A DNA stretch of 41,015 nt from positions 1 through 41,015 of the forward strand of contig JAFZWN010000092.1 of NCBI GenBank assembly GCA_017617295.1, read 5' to 3'. How positions within the stretch are numbered: the first letter of the stretch is position 1; each line of letters starts with the position of its first letter. The notes beneath the pieces are model-generated. The model made no database searches. It was not told the origin of the DNA and saw only the letters and a list, made by a program, of their open reading frames with translations. Source of the DNA: Clostridiales bacterium. GTDB taxonomy: Bacteria > Bacillota > Clostridia > Saccharofermentanales > Saccharofermentanaceae. The translations under genes were made by a program, and so were the position numbers. Of the stretch, positions 7,692 through 15,487 are shown in pieces.

Positions 7692-8582
7692 TCACTTCTT
7701 TCTGATCGGGATCCAGAGCTCGCAGAAAACGTCTTCTCTTTCTCTGTCGAAATAGAGCTCGTAATCCGTCTGTTCCGCGGCTTCGTAGCCCATCTGGGGA
7801 AGGAACTCCTTATAGAACATCGACCATGTCTCCGTGATGCAGTCGCCGTTCTTGCCCTTGCAGTCGAAAACCACATAAGTTCCCGGCGTCACATCCCAGA
7901 TCTTAAAGCCGGCTTTCTCCAGTTCCTTCTGATCATAAGGCGCAGTGTCCTCGTCGACGATGATGCCTATTCCGTAATCGAATGTCCCGGGGCCTCCCGT
8001 GGTCGGAGTGCATAATCCGTAAAGGTCTCTCTTTCCGTCTTCCCTGAGCATCCAGATCGGGCCGAGCATCTTGTTCTCGTTGACCTCTGCCCAGAAATCC
8101 GCGATCTCGTGGTTATCGTCATCATTGATGATCTCGTTATTGAAGCTTCTTACCAGTGCGATAAACTTCTTCTGTTCTGTCTGTACGATCTTGTAATCCA
8201 TGTTCTTTCCTCCTTGGACGGTAAGTCTGATAGTCAGGGGGTTGAAAAGGACGAGCTTTGCGGAGTCTTCTCTGGCGAGCCTGGGCGCGATGCCGTGAAA
8301 CCTCGTAAAAGCCTTTGTAAAGCTCTCGGGGGTCTCGTATCCGTACTTCAGCGCGATATCCGTTATCCTGGCATCGCTCTGACGCAGTTCCCTTCCTGCC
8401 AGTGACAGGCGGCGGTTCCTTATATAGGTGTTGGCGGTCATCCCGGTCAGAAAGCTGAAAGCCCTGTGAAACTCGTAGCTAGAAGTGTGCACGTGCTTCG
8501 CCACGTCTTCATAGTTGATCTGATCCAGGAGATGCTCTTCCATATAAGAGATCGCCTGCTGCATTGCCGCTATCCATTCCAT
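7692..8582 (-). CDS. AraC-family regulator with GyrI-like effector domain
   Basis: The 296-residue protein has an N-terminal AraC/XylS double helix-turn-helix (about residues 5-105: NYEDVAKHVHTSSYEFHRAF, then ITDIALKYGYETPESFTKAF followed by GIAP) and a C-terminal GyrI/BmrR-like ligand-binding domain (about 130-296), visible in the late segment PGTYVVFDCKG. This Rob/TipA-like architecture senses small hydrophobic or cationic compounds. Its target is not evident. AGGAGG lies just before the ATG. A candidate promoter lies at 8694-8721 at the 3' end of galT, so it can be expressed apart from the gal genes. Confidence 0.9.
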   Translation of the reverse strand: MEWIAAMQQAISYMEEHLLDQINYEDVAKHVHTSSYEFHRAFSFLTGMTANTYIRNRRLSLAGRELRQSDARITDIALKYGYETPESFTKAFTRFHGIAPRLAREDSAKLVLFNPLTIRLTVQGGKNMDYKIVQTEQKKFIALVRSFNNEIINDDDNHEIADFWAEVNENKMLGPIWMLREDGKRDLYGLCTPTTGGPGTFDYGIGIIVDEDTAPYDQKELEKAGFKIWDVTPGTYVVFDCKGKNGDCITETWSMFYKEFLPQMGYEAAEQTDYELYFDREREDVFCELWIPIRKK

Positions 8583-8693
8583 AGTGTTCTCCTCCTGTTG
8601 ATGTCCATTCTAGGAGTAAACGGTTTTCTTTACATTTCCCCGTTTGCGAAGATCTGTCAGGATCCTTATCCCGGCATTCATAAGAACAGTATA

Positions 8694-8721
8694 AATATAC
8701 GGGACCCTTATATCAAATCAA
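8694..8721 (-). promoter_or_regulatory. Candidate promoter of the AraC-type gene
   Basis: On the minus strand TTGATT (8721-8716) and TATATT (8699-8694) are separated by 16 bases. The -35 overlaps the galT stop codon. The -10 also overlaps ATATACGGGA (8696-8705), the same half-site that forms the array at 19675-19891. Confidence 0.4.
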
Positions 8722-10229
8722 TCGGAGAGGGCTGAGATAAACTTCATAAACGATCTTCTGCCTTCTTCTGTACGCTTAAATACCCCTGCGCATTCCAGGA
8801 TCTTTCCGAAAGTCTTTCCGATCTCAAGGCGTATTATCTCTTCGGCTTTACCGGTATCTTTGAGTTCCGAGGGATCATAAAGCCCGGCCCAGGAGAGATA
8901 CCACCGATAATGCTTTCCTATGACTCCGTCATCAGAGAAATCCGTACCTTCCGATACGGCTTTGGACAGAAGTCCGATCTCGGTCTTTAATCGGGCAGGG
9001 AGTATGGCCAGACCCATTACTTCGATGAGTCCGATATTCTCCTTTTTTATGTTGTGATATTCGCTGTGAGGATGGTATACGCCGAGGGGGTGTTCTTCTG
9101 TCGTAATGTTATTACGGAGAACCAGATCCAGTTCGTACTTACCGTCTTTATTAACACGCGCGATAGGCGTTACCGCATTATGTCTGACGCCGTCATCCGT
9201 ACGGGCGATAATGAATGCCTCTTCGTCGCCGTAACTGTTCCACGTGGTGATAATGTGATCGGCCAGATCCGTGAGCCTTTCGATATCGTCTCCGCTGATC
9301 CTTATGACCGACATGGGCCACCTTACAATACCCGCCGATATATCTTCATAACCCTTTACCTTAAACGTCTTCTCGACCGGCGCTTTGGCCATCGGGAAAG
9401 TATAGCATCCGCCCTGAAAATGATCGTGGCTCAGTATCGATCCGCCGACTATCGGGATGTCCGCATTCGAACCCGCGGTATAGTGCGGGAACTGCTCGAC
9501 AAAGAGAAGGAGCTTATGTACCGTCGCGCGGTCTATCTTCATCGGAACATGCGCTTTATTAAGTATTATGCAGTGCTCGTTATAGTAGACATAAGGTGAA
9601 TACTGAAGGAAGTAATCCTCGCCTCCCAGGCTGATCGGGATGATCCTGTGATTCTGTCTTGCGGGACGCGTGAGATCCCCGCTGTAACCCTCATTCTCGG
9701 GGCACAGGAGACACTTCGGATAAGACGTGCTCTTAGCCTTTCCCGCCGCGGCGATATCGCGCGGATCCTTCTCGGGCTTGCTCAGATTGATCGTTATATC
9801 GAGTTCGCCGTATTCCGTCTTTGCGAGCCATTTCTCATCCTTGGCTATCCTGTCCGTACGGATATAATTCGTGGCTTTGGAGAAAGAATAATAGTAGTCG
9901 GTCGCCTCTTTTGAAGATGACTTTTTCTTCTCTTCGAAAGTCTTTATAACGGCAGACGGAGGCGGGGTCAGAATCCCCATTATCTTCGTGTCGAAAAGAT
10001 CCTTCGAATTCATCGTGTCGCTTGTGAGTATCCCGTCTTTGAGCGCTTCTTCGATGATGTCGTTAAGGATAAGATCAAGCGGGCGGTAAGACCCGGCTTC
10101 GACATCCGTTATCTCGGTCACGCCGAGGGCCTCCGCCAGACGGTTGACCGTATATATCTTATCGAGAGGATCGATGAGACCCTTATCTTCCGCATATAAG
10201 ACCAGTTCCTTGATGAGAAGATCCGTCAT
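8718..10229 (-). CDS. galT: UDP-glucose--hexose-1-phosphate uridylyltransferase, class II
   Basis: The 503-residue enzyme exchanges galactose-1-phosphate for the glucose-1-phosphate of UDP-glucose in the Leloir pathway. Length and motifs fit the long Firmicute GalT family rather than the ~350-residue E. coli type: CLLCPENEGYSGD, RQNHRIIP, YVYYNEHCIILNKAHVPM and GGSILSHDHFQGG, whose His-x-His pair carries the uridylylated intermediate. It lies 16 bases after galK, so the two form an operon. galE and galM are not in the window. Confidence 0.95.
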   Translation of the reverse strand: MTDLLIKELVLYAEDKGLIDPLDKIYTVNRLAEALGVTEITDVEAGSYRPLDLILNDIIEEALKDGILTSDTMNSKDLFDTKIMGILTPPPSAVIKTFEEKKKSSSKEATDYYYSFSKATNYIRTDRIAKDEKWLAKTEYGELDITINLSKPEKDPRDIAAAGKAKSTSYPKCLLCPENEGYSGDLTRPARQNHRIIPISLGGEDYFLQYSPYVYYNEHCIILNKAHVPMKIDRATVHKLLLFVEQFPHYTAGSNADIPIVGGSILSHDHFQGGCYTFPMAKAPVEKTFKVKGYEDISAGIVRWPMSVIRISGDDIERLTDLADHIITTWNSYGDEEAFIIARTDDGVRHNAVTPIARVNKDGKYELDLVLRNNITTEEHPLGVYHPHSEYHNIKKENIGLIEVMGLAILPARLKTEIGLLSKAVSEGTDFSDDGVIGKHYRWYLSWAGLYDPSELKDTGKAEEIIRLEIGKTFGKILECAGVFKRTEEGRRSFMKFISALSD

Positions 10230-10245
10230 ACTGAAAAAACCTCCT

Positions 10246-11487
10246 TCAGATCACTTTTATTCCGCCGTATTTCCTTATGGAGAGGATGCTGCACGATCCC
10301 TCTCCGAATACGCTTTCCATCGTCTTTTTATATGCTTTTGTATTCTCCTTTTTTACGAATGCCTGAATGGTACCCGCGAAGCCTCCTCCGTGAACCCTGC
10401 AGGCTTCGTCTTCTCCGAGGACCGCTTCGCTCACGGCCAGTGCGAGAGAGACCGGCTGGTTCTCCGGAGCCGAAGATACATAGACATTTTGAAGGAACTT
10501 GAAAGACGAGTTGCCGGATGCTCTTATAGTGCAAAGAAACGACTCTATATCGCCTTTTTCCAGAGCATTTGCCGCTTCCTTCGCACGCTTTGTCTCCGAT
10601 ACGAAATGCAAGGCGCGAAGAACAGATCTGTCTCCCGCATTCTTACGGAGCATCTTTATATTTGAGATGATGTCCTCGCAGGTCACATCGTGAAGATCTT
10701 TCTGACCCAGAAGAGACGCGATCTTTCCCATCTCTTTTGTCACCGCGGCATATTCCCCGGTGAGCCCGGCGTGAGAACCTTTTGTATCCGTAATACAGAT
10801 ATCGTATCCGAAGGAAGCGGTATCGAGTTCGAGCCTTTTTACGAGGGGGGATCCCGGATCGCTGAAATCGATGGCGACAAGGCTTCCGACGGCACTGGCG
10901 GTCTGATCCATAAGCCCGCAGGGCTTACCGAAAAACATGTTCTCGGAGAGCTGTCCTGCCTTCGCGATCTCGATCTGCGGGATAGTCATATCGTTAAAGA
11001 GTCCCGATATAACGGTTCCGATCGCGGTCTCAAAAGCCGCTGATGACGAGAGGCCGGAGCCGGATAAGACATCGCTCGTGATATATGCGTCAAACCCGCC
11101 GGTCTGATAACCCTTGCTGCGGAGCGCATAGAGCACGCCCCTGATAAGCGCCGCGGAACCGAATTCCTTACGGGGAGAGAGGTCGTCCGTCGATACCGTG
11201 ATCATGTCGAGGCCTTCCGATAAGACTCTTACGGTATCCGTGCCGTTAACTTCTGCGACCGCGATAACGTCAACGTTAACTGATGCCGCCACCACGCTGC
11301 CTCGCTGGTGATCTGTATGATTGCCGCAGATCTCGGTCCTGCCGGGGGCGCTGTAGATCGAGGCGCCGTCGGAGGAGCGGCCGAAGATCTCTTCGTATCT
11401 CCTGACCGCGTTACCGTACCGCTCCTTCTGCGTGGAACAGTTATCACCGTAGATATCCTTAAAGTCGATGTCAGATACTTCTAACAT
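10246..11487 (-). CDS. galK: Galactokinase
   Basis: The 413-residue GHMP-family kinase phosphorylates galactose at C1 with ATP. APGRTEICGNHTDHQRGSVV is the galactokinase signature near residue 45, LSGSGLSSSAAFE is the GHMP ATP-binding motif, and CRVHGGGFAGTIQAFV near residue 375 is the third motif. GGAGG precedes the ATG. It is the first gene of galK-galT, transcribed from a promoter whose spacer contains a GalR-type operator, so induction by galactose through the adjacent regulator is the natural reading. Confidence 0.96.
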   Translation of the reverse strand: MLEVSDIDFKDIYGDNCSTQKERYGNAVRRYEEIFGRSSDGASIYSAPGRTEICGNHTDHQRGSVVAASVNVDVIAVAEVNGTDTVRVLSEGLDMITVSTDDLSPRKEFGSAALIRGVLYALRSKGYQTGGFDAYITSDVLSGSGLSSSAAFETAIGTVISGLFNDMTIPQIEIAKAGQLSENMFFGKPCGLMDQTASAVGSLVAIDFSDPGSPLVKRLELDTASFGYDICITDTKGSHAGLTGEYAAVTKEMGKIASLLGQKDLHDVTCEDIISNIKMLRKNAGDRSVLRALHFVSETKRAKEAANALEKGDIESFLCTIRASGNSSFKFLQNVYVSSAPENQPVSLALAVSEAVLGEDEACRVHGGGFAGTIQAFVKKENTKAYKKTMESVFGEGSCSILSIRKYGGIKVI

Positions 11488-11521
11488 GGCATGCCCCTCC
11501 GTAATATATCTTTATAACCCG

Positions 11522-11550
11522 ATGATAATATCTGTTTACTAAATTGTCAA
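11522..11550 (-). promoter_or_regulatory. galK promoter
   Basis: On the minus strand TTGACA (11550-11545) is followed after exactly 17 bases by TATCAT (11527-11522). The operator core TTTAGTAAAC (11543-11534) fills the spacer, so bound repressor would exclude RNA polymerase. Confidence 0.82.
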
Positions 11551-11564
11551 TACAGTTTACTAAA
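11534..11564. promoter_or_regulatory. Two GalR-type operators at the galK promoter
   Basis: GTTTACTAAA occurs at 11534-11543 and 11555-11564, exactly 21 bp apart (two helical turns), so two repressor dimers could sit on the same face of the DNA. The core matches the full palindrome at 11609-11629. Confidence 0.78.
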
Positions 11565-11581
11565 AACATCGTCAAAATCCT

Positions 11582-11610
11582 TTGCAATCGCCGCGTTTTC
11601 GTGATATCAT
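11582..11610 (+). promoter_or_regulatory. Promoter of the LacI-type regulator
   Basis: TTGCAA (11582-11587) and TATCAT (11605-11610) are 17 bases apart on the + strand. The palindromic operator begins inside the -10, which indicates autorepression. Confidence 0.72.
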
Positions 11611-11629
11611 TTGTTTACTAAACAAATGC
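11609..11629. promoter_or_regulatory. Palindromic GalR-type operator (autoregulatory)
   Basis: A perfect 21-bp odd-centred dyad with core TTTGTTTACTAAACAAA overlaps the -10 and likely start site of the regulator. It is the strongest of three sites sharing GTTTACTAAA in this gap. Confidence 0.8.
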
Positions 11630-11655
11630 GTCAGCAGGTAAACGGGAGATCGTTA

Positions 11656-12684
11656 ATGGCAAATATAAGAGAAGTGGCAAAGAAGGCGGGAGTATCCCCC
11701 GCGGCGGTATCGAGGATACTCAACAACGATCCGGCGCTGTCGGTAACGCAGGAGACCAGAGCCAGGGTCAGAGCCGTCGCCAGGGAGATGGGCTATAAGA
11801 TCAATTCAAAGGCTTCCAAAGCGAAGTTCCGGATAGGCATACTTCAGTGGTTTTCCGCTGAACAGGAGATGGCTGACGACTACTATCTCAATATCAGGAA
11901 GGGGATAGAGGATTACTGCGACAAGAACTCGGTCGAGATAGTAAGGAATTACCGTTCCGACATGGAATACAAGGATAATCCGGAGGATCTCGACGGCATG
12001 ATATGTATCGGCAAGTTCTCCGATGACGAGGTGAAAAAGCTCATAAAGAAGAACAGTAATATTGTTTTCGTTGATATGGAGGTCGATAAAGCCGATATCA
12101 CGACGATAATGCCGGATCTGTACCGCGCGGCCATGGATTCCCTCGAATATCTCGAGGAACTCGGACATAAGAGGATCGCTTATATAGGCGGTGTCGAGTA
12201 TGCTTTCGGGTCAAAGAAGGAACCCGTTAAGGATCTTCGCCGCAAGGCGTATCTCCGTTTTATGAGAAGAAGGGGAGATCGGTGGGATGACATTTTAGAG
12301 GAAGGCGAATTTACCGCGTCCTCGGGATACGAACTGACAAAGAGATTACTCGGCAGATACTACGGGAAAAAGAAGTCAAAGGATGCGCCGACGGCCATAT
12401 TCGCGGGAAGCGACGCCATGGCGATAGGCGCCGTAAAAGCGATCAGGGAAGCGGGGCTTGCGGTTCCTGATGATATCTCCGTTATAGGCATAAACGATTC
12501 CAATATGAGTTCTTTTGTGGAGCCGCCCTTAACGACCGTAAAGGTGCCTTCCTACGATATGGGGCAGTATGCGGCGAATATTCTTCTCATGTCATCGAAC
12601 CTGACCGTGAGCTCGCCTCTCAAGGCAATGGTCCCCTGTACTCTGATTCAGCGTTCCTCGTGCTCGGGGATATCGATTATCTGA
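11656..12684 (+). CDS. galR: LacI/GalR-family transcriptional regulator of the gal genes
   Basis: The 342-residue repressor has a LacI-type helix-turn-helix at residues 1-50 (MANIREVAKKAGVSPAAVSR, then ILNNDPALSV) and a sugar-binding domain with family segments LEELGHKRIAYIGG, AIFAGSDAMAIGAVKA and PDDISVIGINDSNMSSFVEPPLTTV. I chose the ATG at 11656: an in-frame TTG at 11611 lies inside the operator and would add a non-family N-terminus. It is divergent from galK-galT with three shared operators, so galactose or galactose-1-phosphate control is inferred. The 3' end overlaps the converging phosphoesterase gene by 37 bases. Confidence 0.92.
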   Translation: MANIREVAKKAGVSPAAVSRILNNDPALSVTQETRARVRAVAREMGYKINSKASKAKFRIGILQWFSAEQEMADDYYLNIRKGIEDYCDKNSVEIVRNYRSDMEYKDNPEDLDGMICIGKFSDDEVKKLIKKNSNIVFVDMEVDKADITTIMPDLYRAAMDSLEYLEELGHKRIAYIGGVEYAFGSKKEPVKDLRRKAYLRFMRRRGDRWDDILEEGEFTASSGYELTKRLLGRYYGKKKSKDAPTAIFAGSDAMAIGAVKAIREAGLAVPDDISVIGINDSNMSSFVEPPLTTVKVPSYDMGQYAANILLMSSNLTVSSPLKAMVPCTLIQRSSCSGISII

Positions 12685-13259
12685 TATCCGCAGGCATTTA
12701 TTATCTTTGTTCCGGACGGGTGATCGATCGAAGTCCTGATATTCCTTCCGTAATTGGTGTGGACGTGTCCGTGGAGCATAACGGCCGGTCTGTAACGGTT
12801 CATAACATTGTTAAATGTCTCAAAACCGTGGTGAGGAAGGTCCTCGAGGTCGCCGTAACCCTTCGCGGGGGCGTGTGTGACCAGTACGTCGACTCCGCAC
12901 ACTGCCGCTTTGGGAGCGAGCCGGGCGGCACGCAGCTGCATATGCGTCTCGGAATACATATTGAGACAGTTTTTCCTGTATTTCATGCTTCCGCCCAGTC
13001 CCATGAAACGGATACCCTTGTAGTTATATATCTTGTCTTCGATGCATATCGCGCCCGCTGGCGGTTCCTTATTCAGATTGTCGTCGTGATTGCCCCTGAC
13101 ATATAACATGGGGACATTGACCATCGTGATAAGAAAATCCAGATAACCGGGCTTGAGATCTCCGCAGGAGACTATGAGTTCCACGCCTTCCACGCGCTCT
13201 TTGGTGAAGTGATCGTAGAGGATACGGCTCTCAACGTCTGCGACTGCGAGTATCTTCAT
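12648..13259 (-). CDS. Calcineurin-like metallophosphoesterase (YfcE-like)
   Basis: The 203-residue protein starts MKILAVADVESRILYDHF and shows the binuclear-metal motifs CGD (about residue 32), RGNHDDN (about 55), a His in LVTHAP and GHVHTNYG near the end. The first motif, normally Asp-x-His, reads Asp-Val-Glu, so one metal ligand is altered. The reading frame extends upstream without a stop, but the ATG at 13259 is chosen because the family starts there and it lies 5 bases after the upstream gene's stop. It is probably cotranscribed with the ParB-like/BMP gene. The substrate is unknown. Confidence 0.85.
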   Translation of the reverse strand: MKILAVADVESRILYDHFTKERVEGVELIVSCGDLKPGYLDFLITMVNVPMLYVRGNHDDNLNKEPPAGAICIEDKIYNYKGIRFMGLGGSMKYRKNCLNMYSETHMQLRAARLAPKAAVCGVDVLVTHAPAKGYGDLEDLPHHGFETFNNVMNRYRPAVMLHGHVHTNYGRNIRTSIDHPSGTKIINACGYQIIDIPEHEER

Positions 13260-13264
13260 AAGCC

Positions 13265-15235
13265 TTAGATTCCTTCCGTTACCGATGCCATGGGTACGAT
13301 CGGGAGACCGTTGGCTTTTACCGTTTTCTGTGCCGATTCCGTCAGTTCTTCGAACGAAGGGATGGATCCGATGATATTGTCGTTCAACCAGTTCATCTTG
13401 ATTATCTCCTCGTTTGTAAGTCTCGGACTCGAAGCATCCTTGATGAGACCTTCGGTCGATCTCAGTTCCCCGTCGAAAGGAGTACATACATCGGCCGTTA
13501 TCGTCTTCTTGATGGCGGATATCAGTTTGTCCGTACTGTAGGGTATAGTACTGCACTTATATATGTCAATAACCCCGGAGGACATTCCCCACCAGTAATT
13601 GATCGCCTTGTCCTTATTCTCGCCTTCGTGGGCTTCGACATCCCAGGCGTCGTTTAAGACCGACTGAACGATCAGTTCGTAGTACTTGCCCCAGTTCCAC
13701 AGGGGAAAGGCGTAGTTCGTGATGCTGCCGTCGTCGTTTATGTAATAGAGTCCGTACTCGTTATCAGAATTCGTCGGTCTGATGAGGTCGGGACCCGATA
13801 CAAGACGGAGGTTATTGTCACGGATGTATTCTCTCCAGTATTCGTCCTTGAGACAGGACCATGTGAGATATATCTTCGCTTCGGGATCGACCATGGATGC
13901 GCCTATTGCGAATGCGTTTATGTTGGCGACATTTCCGCAGATGGGATAAGTCGATACATAGCCGATCCGGTGATCCTTGGAAAGCGTCGCCGCGAGGACT
14001 CCGAGCAGGAGCTTCGCCTCGTACATCCTTCCGTAATATGTCCTGACGGCGTCATGCGACAGATGTACGGAACAGTTCAGGAACTTGATGTTCGGGTGTT
14101 TTACCGCTGCCCTCAGTGCGTGCTCCATCTGAATGGGGGACGTCGTAAAGATCATGTCGGCGCCGTCTTCGGCTGCGGCCTTCACCGCTTCGTCGAAGTC
14201 TTCCTCGGTGGCATTGCAGTCGCATGCCAGAGTCTTGACGATACCCGGGAAAGCGGCTTCGAGATCGAGACGTCCTTTCTCGTGCCAGTTGATCCATCGG
14301 GACTTCGTGGCATCGCCGTCGTAAAGGAACAATATCTTCAGAGGATGCTGCTCGCTGTACGGCGTCTTTTTCATGATCGTGTCGATGATCGGTATGGTCG
14401 TCTTCTTCTCGAGGACGGGTTCCTCGGAGAAGGTGATCTGATTACCGAACGCTCTGATCCTGATCTCTTTCCATATAAGGTTAAGGTTCTTTCTTATCTC
14501 ATCGTCCGTCGCGTTTATTAGCGTGTCGAACTTATACATTCCCAGATACACCAGGAATGCGTCGCCGGGAGTTATGTTAAAGGACTTTCCGCCGTTACCG
14601 AGATAGATCTTCGCGAAGTTATAGAAGACCGATCTCAGTTCCATTACCAAGTCTTCGTCCCACGGTTCTTCCAGGTCTTTTCCGAGATATTCGGCGAGCT
14701 TCTCGTACGAACCCTGCTCGGTAAAAGTGATGTTATATAATCTCGTGCATTTGAAGAACTTCAGGAACTCGTAATAGATCACGACTTCCGGATCGTCGCT
14801 TAACTCGGGCAGTATCCTCGTTACGGTCGCGAGAATGGTAGGCTGCTCGATGTATTTCAATACCGATACCCGCTTGTTGCCCTCGAGCACATAGAATTTG
14901 CCCATGAACTCGATGACCTTTACGGCATCGGATATTCCCGATTCGAGCTGATAGTTATATACACCGATCCACTTGGTACCGAATTCGGTCTCGGGAGGAA
15001 GGATGGGCATGAAGTTTCTCGCGAAAGACTCCTGTCTTCCCATCGTTACCGTACCTACCACCTGCGAGAGCGGGATCTCTCTGGTCCCTATGCTCTCCTC
15101 CTTCATGGTCGTTCTCTTCTCGAGCATGTGATCCAATGCTGGCAGGTAAGGATAGCGGCCTTCGCTCATCGCCTTCTGGTACTCCTTGGTACCGAGCTTT
15201 CTGGCTTTTACATATTCATCCCATGCAGTTGCCAT
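13265..15235 (-). CDS. ParB-like/BMP-domain fusion protein, apparently cytoplasmic
   Basis: The 656-residue protein has two recognisable parts. Residues ~50-150 resemble the ParB/sulfiredoxin-like fold, with FYVLEGNKRVSVLKYIEQPT holding the GNKR box (119-122). From about residue 298 (LKILFLYDGDATKSRWINWH) to about 560 it is a basic-membrane-protein (BMP/PnrA/Med) domain, normally the nucleoside-binding part of ABC importers; IGYVSTYPICGNVANINAFAIGA is typical. There is no signal peptide, lipobox or membrane segment, so it should act inside the cell, perhaps as a nucleoside sensor. The metallophosphoesterase follows 5 bases later. Function is not established. Confidence 0.8.
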   Translation of the reverse strand: MATAWDEYVKARKLGTKEYQKAMSEGRYPYLPALDHMLEKRTTMKEESIGTREIPLSQVVGTVTMGRQESFARNFMPILPPETEFGTKWIGVYNYQLESGISDAVKVIEFMGKFYVLEGNKRVSVLKYIEQPTILATVTRILPELSDDPEVVIYYEFLKFFKCTRLYNITFTEQGSYEKLAEYLGKDLEEPWDEDLVMELRSVFYNFAKIYLGNGGKSFNITPGDAFLVYLGMYKFDTLINATDDEIRKNLNLIWKEIRIRAFGNQITFSEEPVLEKKTTIPIIDTIMKKTPYSEQHPLKILFLYDGDATKSRWINWHEKGRLDLEAAFPGIVKTLACDCNATEEDFDEAVKAAAEDGADMIFTTSPIQMEHALRAAVKHPNIKFLNCSVHLSHDAVRTYYGRMYEAKLLLGVLAATLSKDHRIGYVSTYPICGNVANINAFAIGASMVDPEAKIYLTWSCLKDEYWREYIRDNNLRLVSGPDLIRPTNSDNEYGLYYINDDGSITNYAFPLWNWGKYYELIVQSVLNDAWDVEAHEGENKDKAINYWWGMSSGVIDIYKCSTIPYSTDKLISAIKKTITADVCTPFDGELRSTEGLIKDASSPRLTNEEIIKMNWLNDNIIGSIPSFEELTESAQKTVKANGLPIVPMASVTEGI

Positions 15236-15437
15236 TTCTTTTTCACTCTTTTCTTATTCCGTTTTTCTTTTTTCATTATTTCTTCTGTTGCCTGCCCGTA
15301 TTTTATCACATGGGACGGAGACAGACTGTATAAGAAATGCGGCACGGTAAGGGACAGTTTGTGGTAATCTATCGAACGATCCGTGAGGTGAAGGTTGATA
15401 TCCTTTCGTTAAAATGGGAAAATCAGAACAGCGGCAT

Positions 15438-15470
15438 CGGGAGCCCGTGAGGCTCCCGTTTATATTTTTA
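15438..15470 (+). terminator. Intrinsic terminator in the glnA leader
   Basis: CGGGAGCC (15438-15445) and GGCTCCCG (15451-15458) form an 8-bp stem with loop CGTGA, followed by a T-rich tract. It ends about 20 bases before the glnA ATG, between any upstream promoter and the gene, which suggests attenuation. A second weak hairpin lies just upstream (AAGG-TTGATAT-CCTT flanked by AACGA and TCGTT, 15371-15412). Both contain CCGTGAGG, so alternative pairing is possible. Confidence 0.7.
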
Positions 15471-15487
15471 TAAAGGAGAAGAACTGT

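Noticed and set aside
9236..9251. parS-like sequence in galT (TGTTCCACGTGG followed by mismatches)
   Set aside because: Only the left half and four central-right bases match; the last four differ, and the bases are explained by the conserved Trp-Asn-Ser coding context.
11430..11441. parS right half (GCGTGGAACA) in galK
   Set aside because: One half only, inside coding sequence, no dyad.
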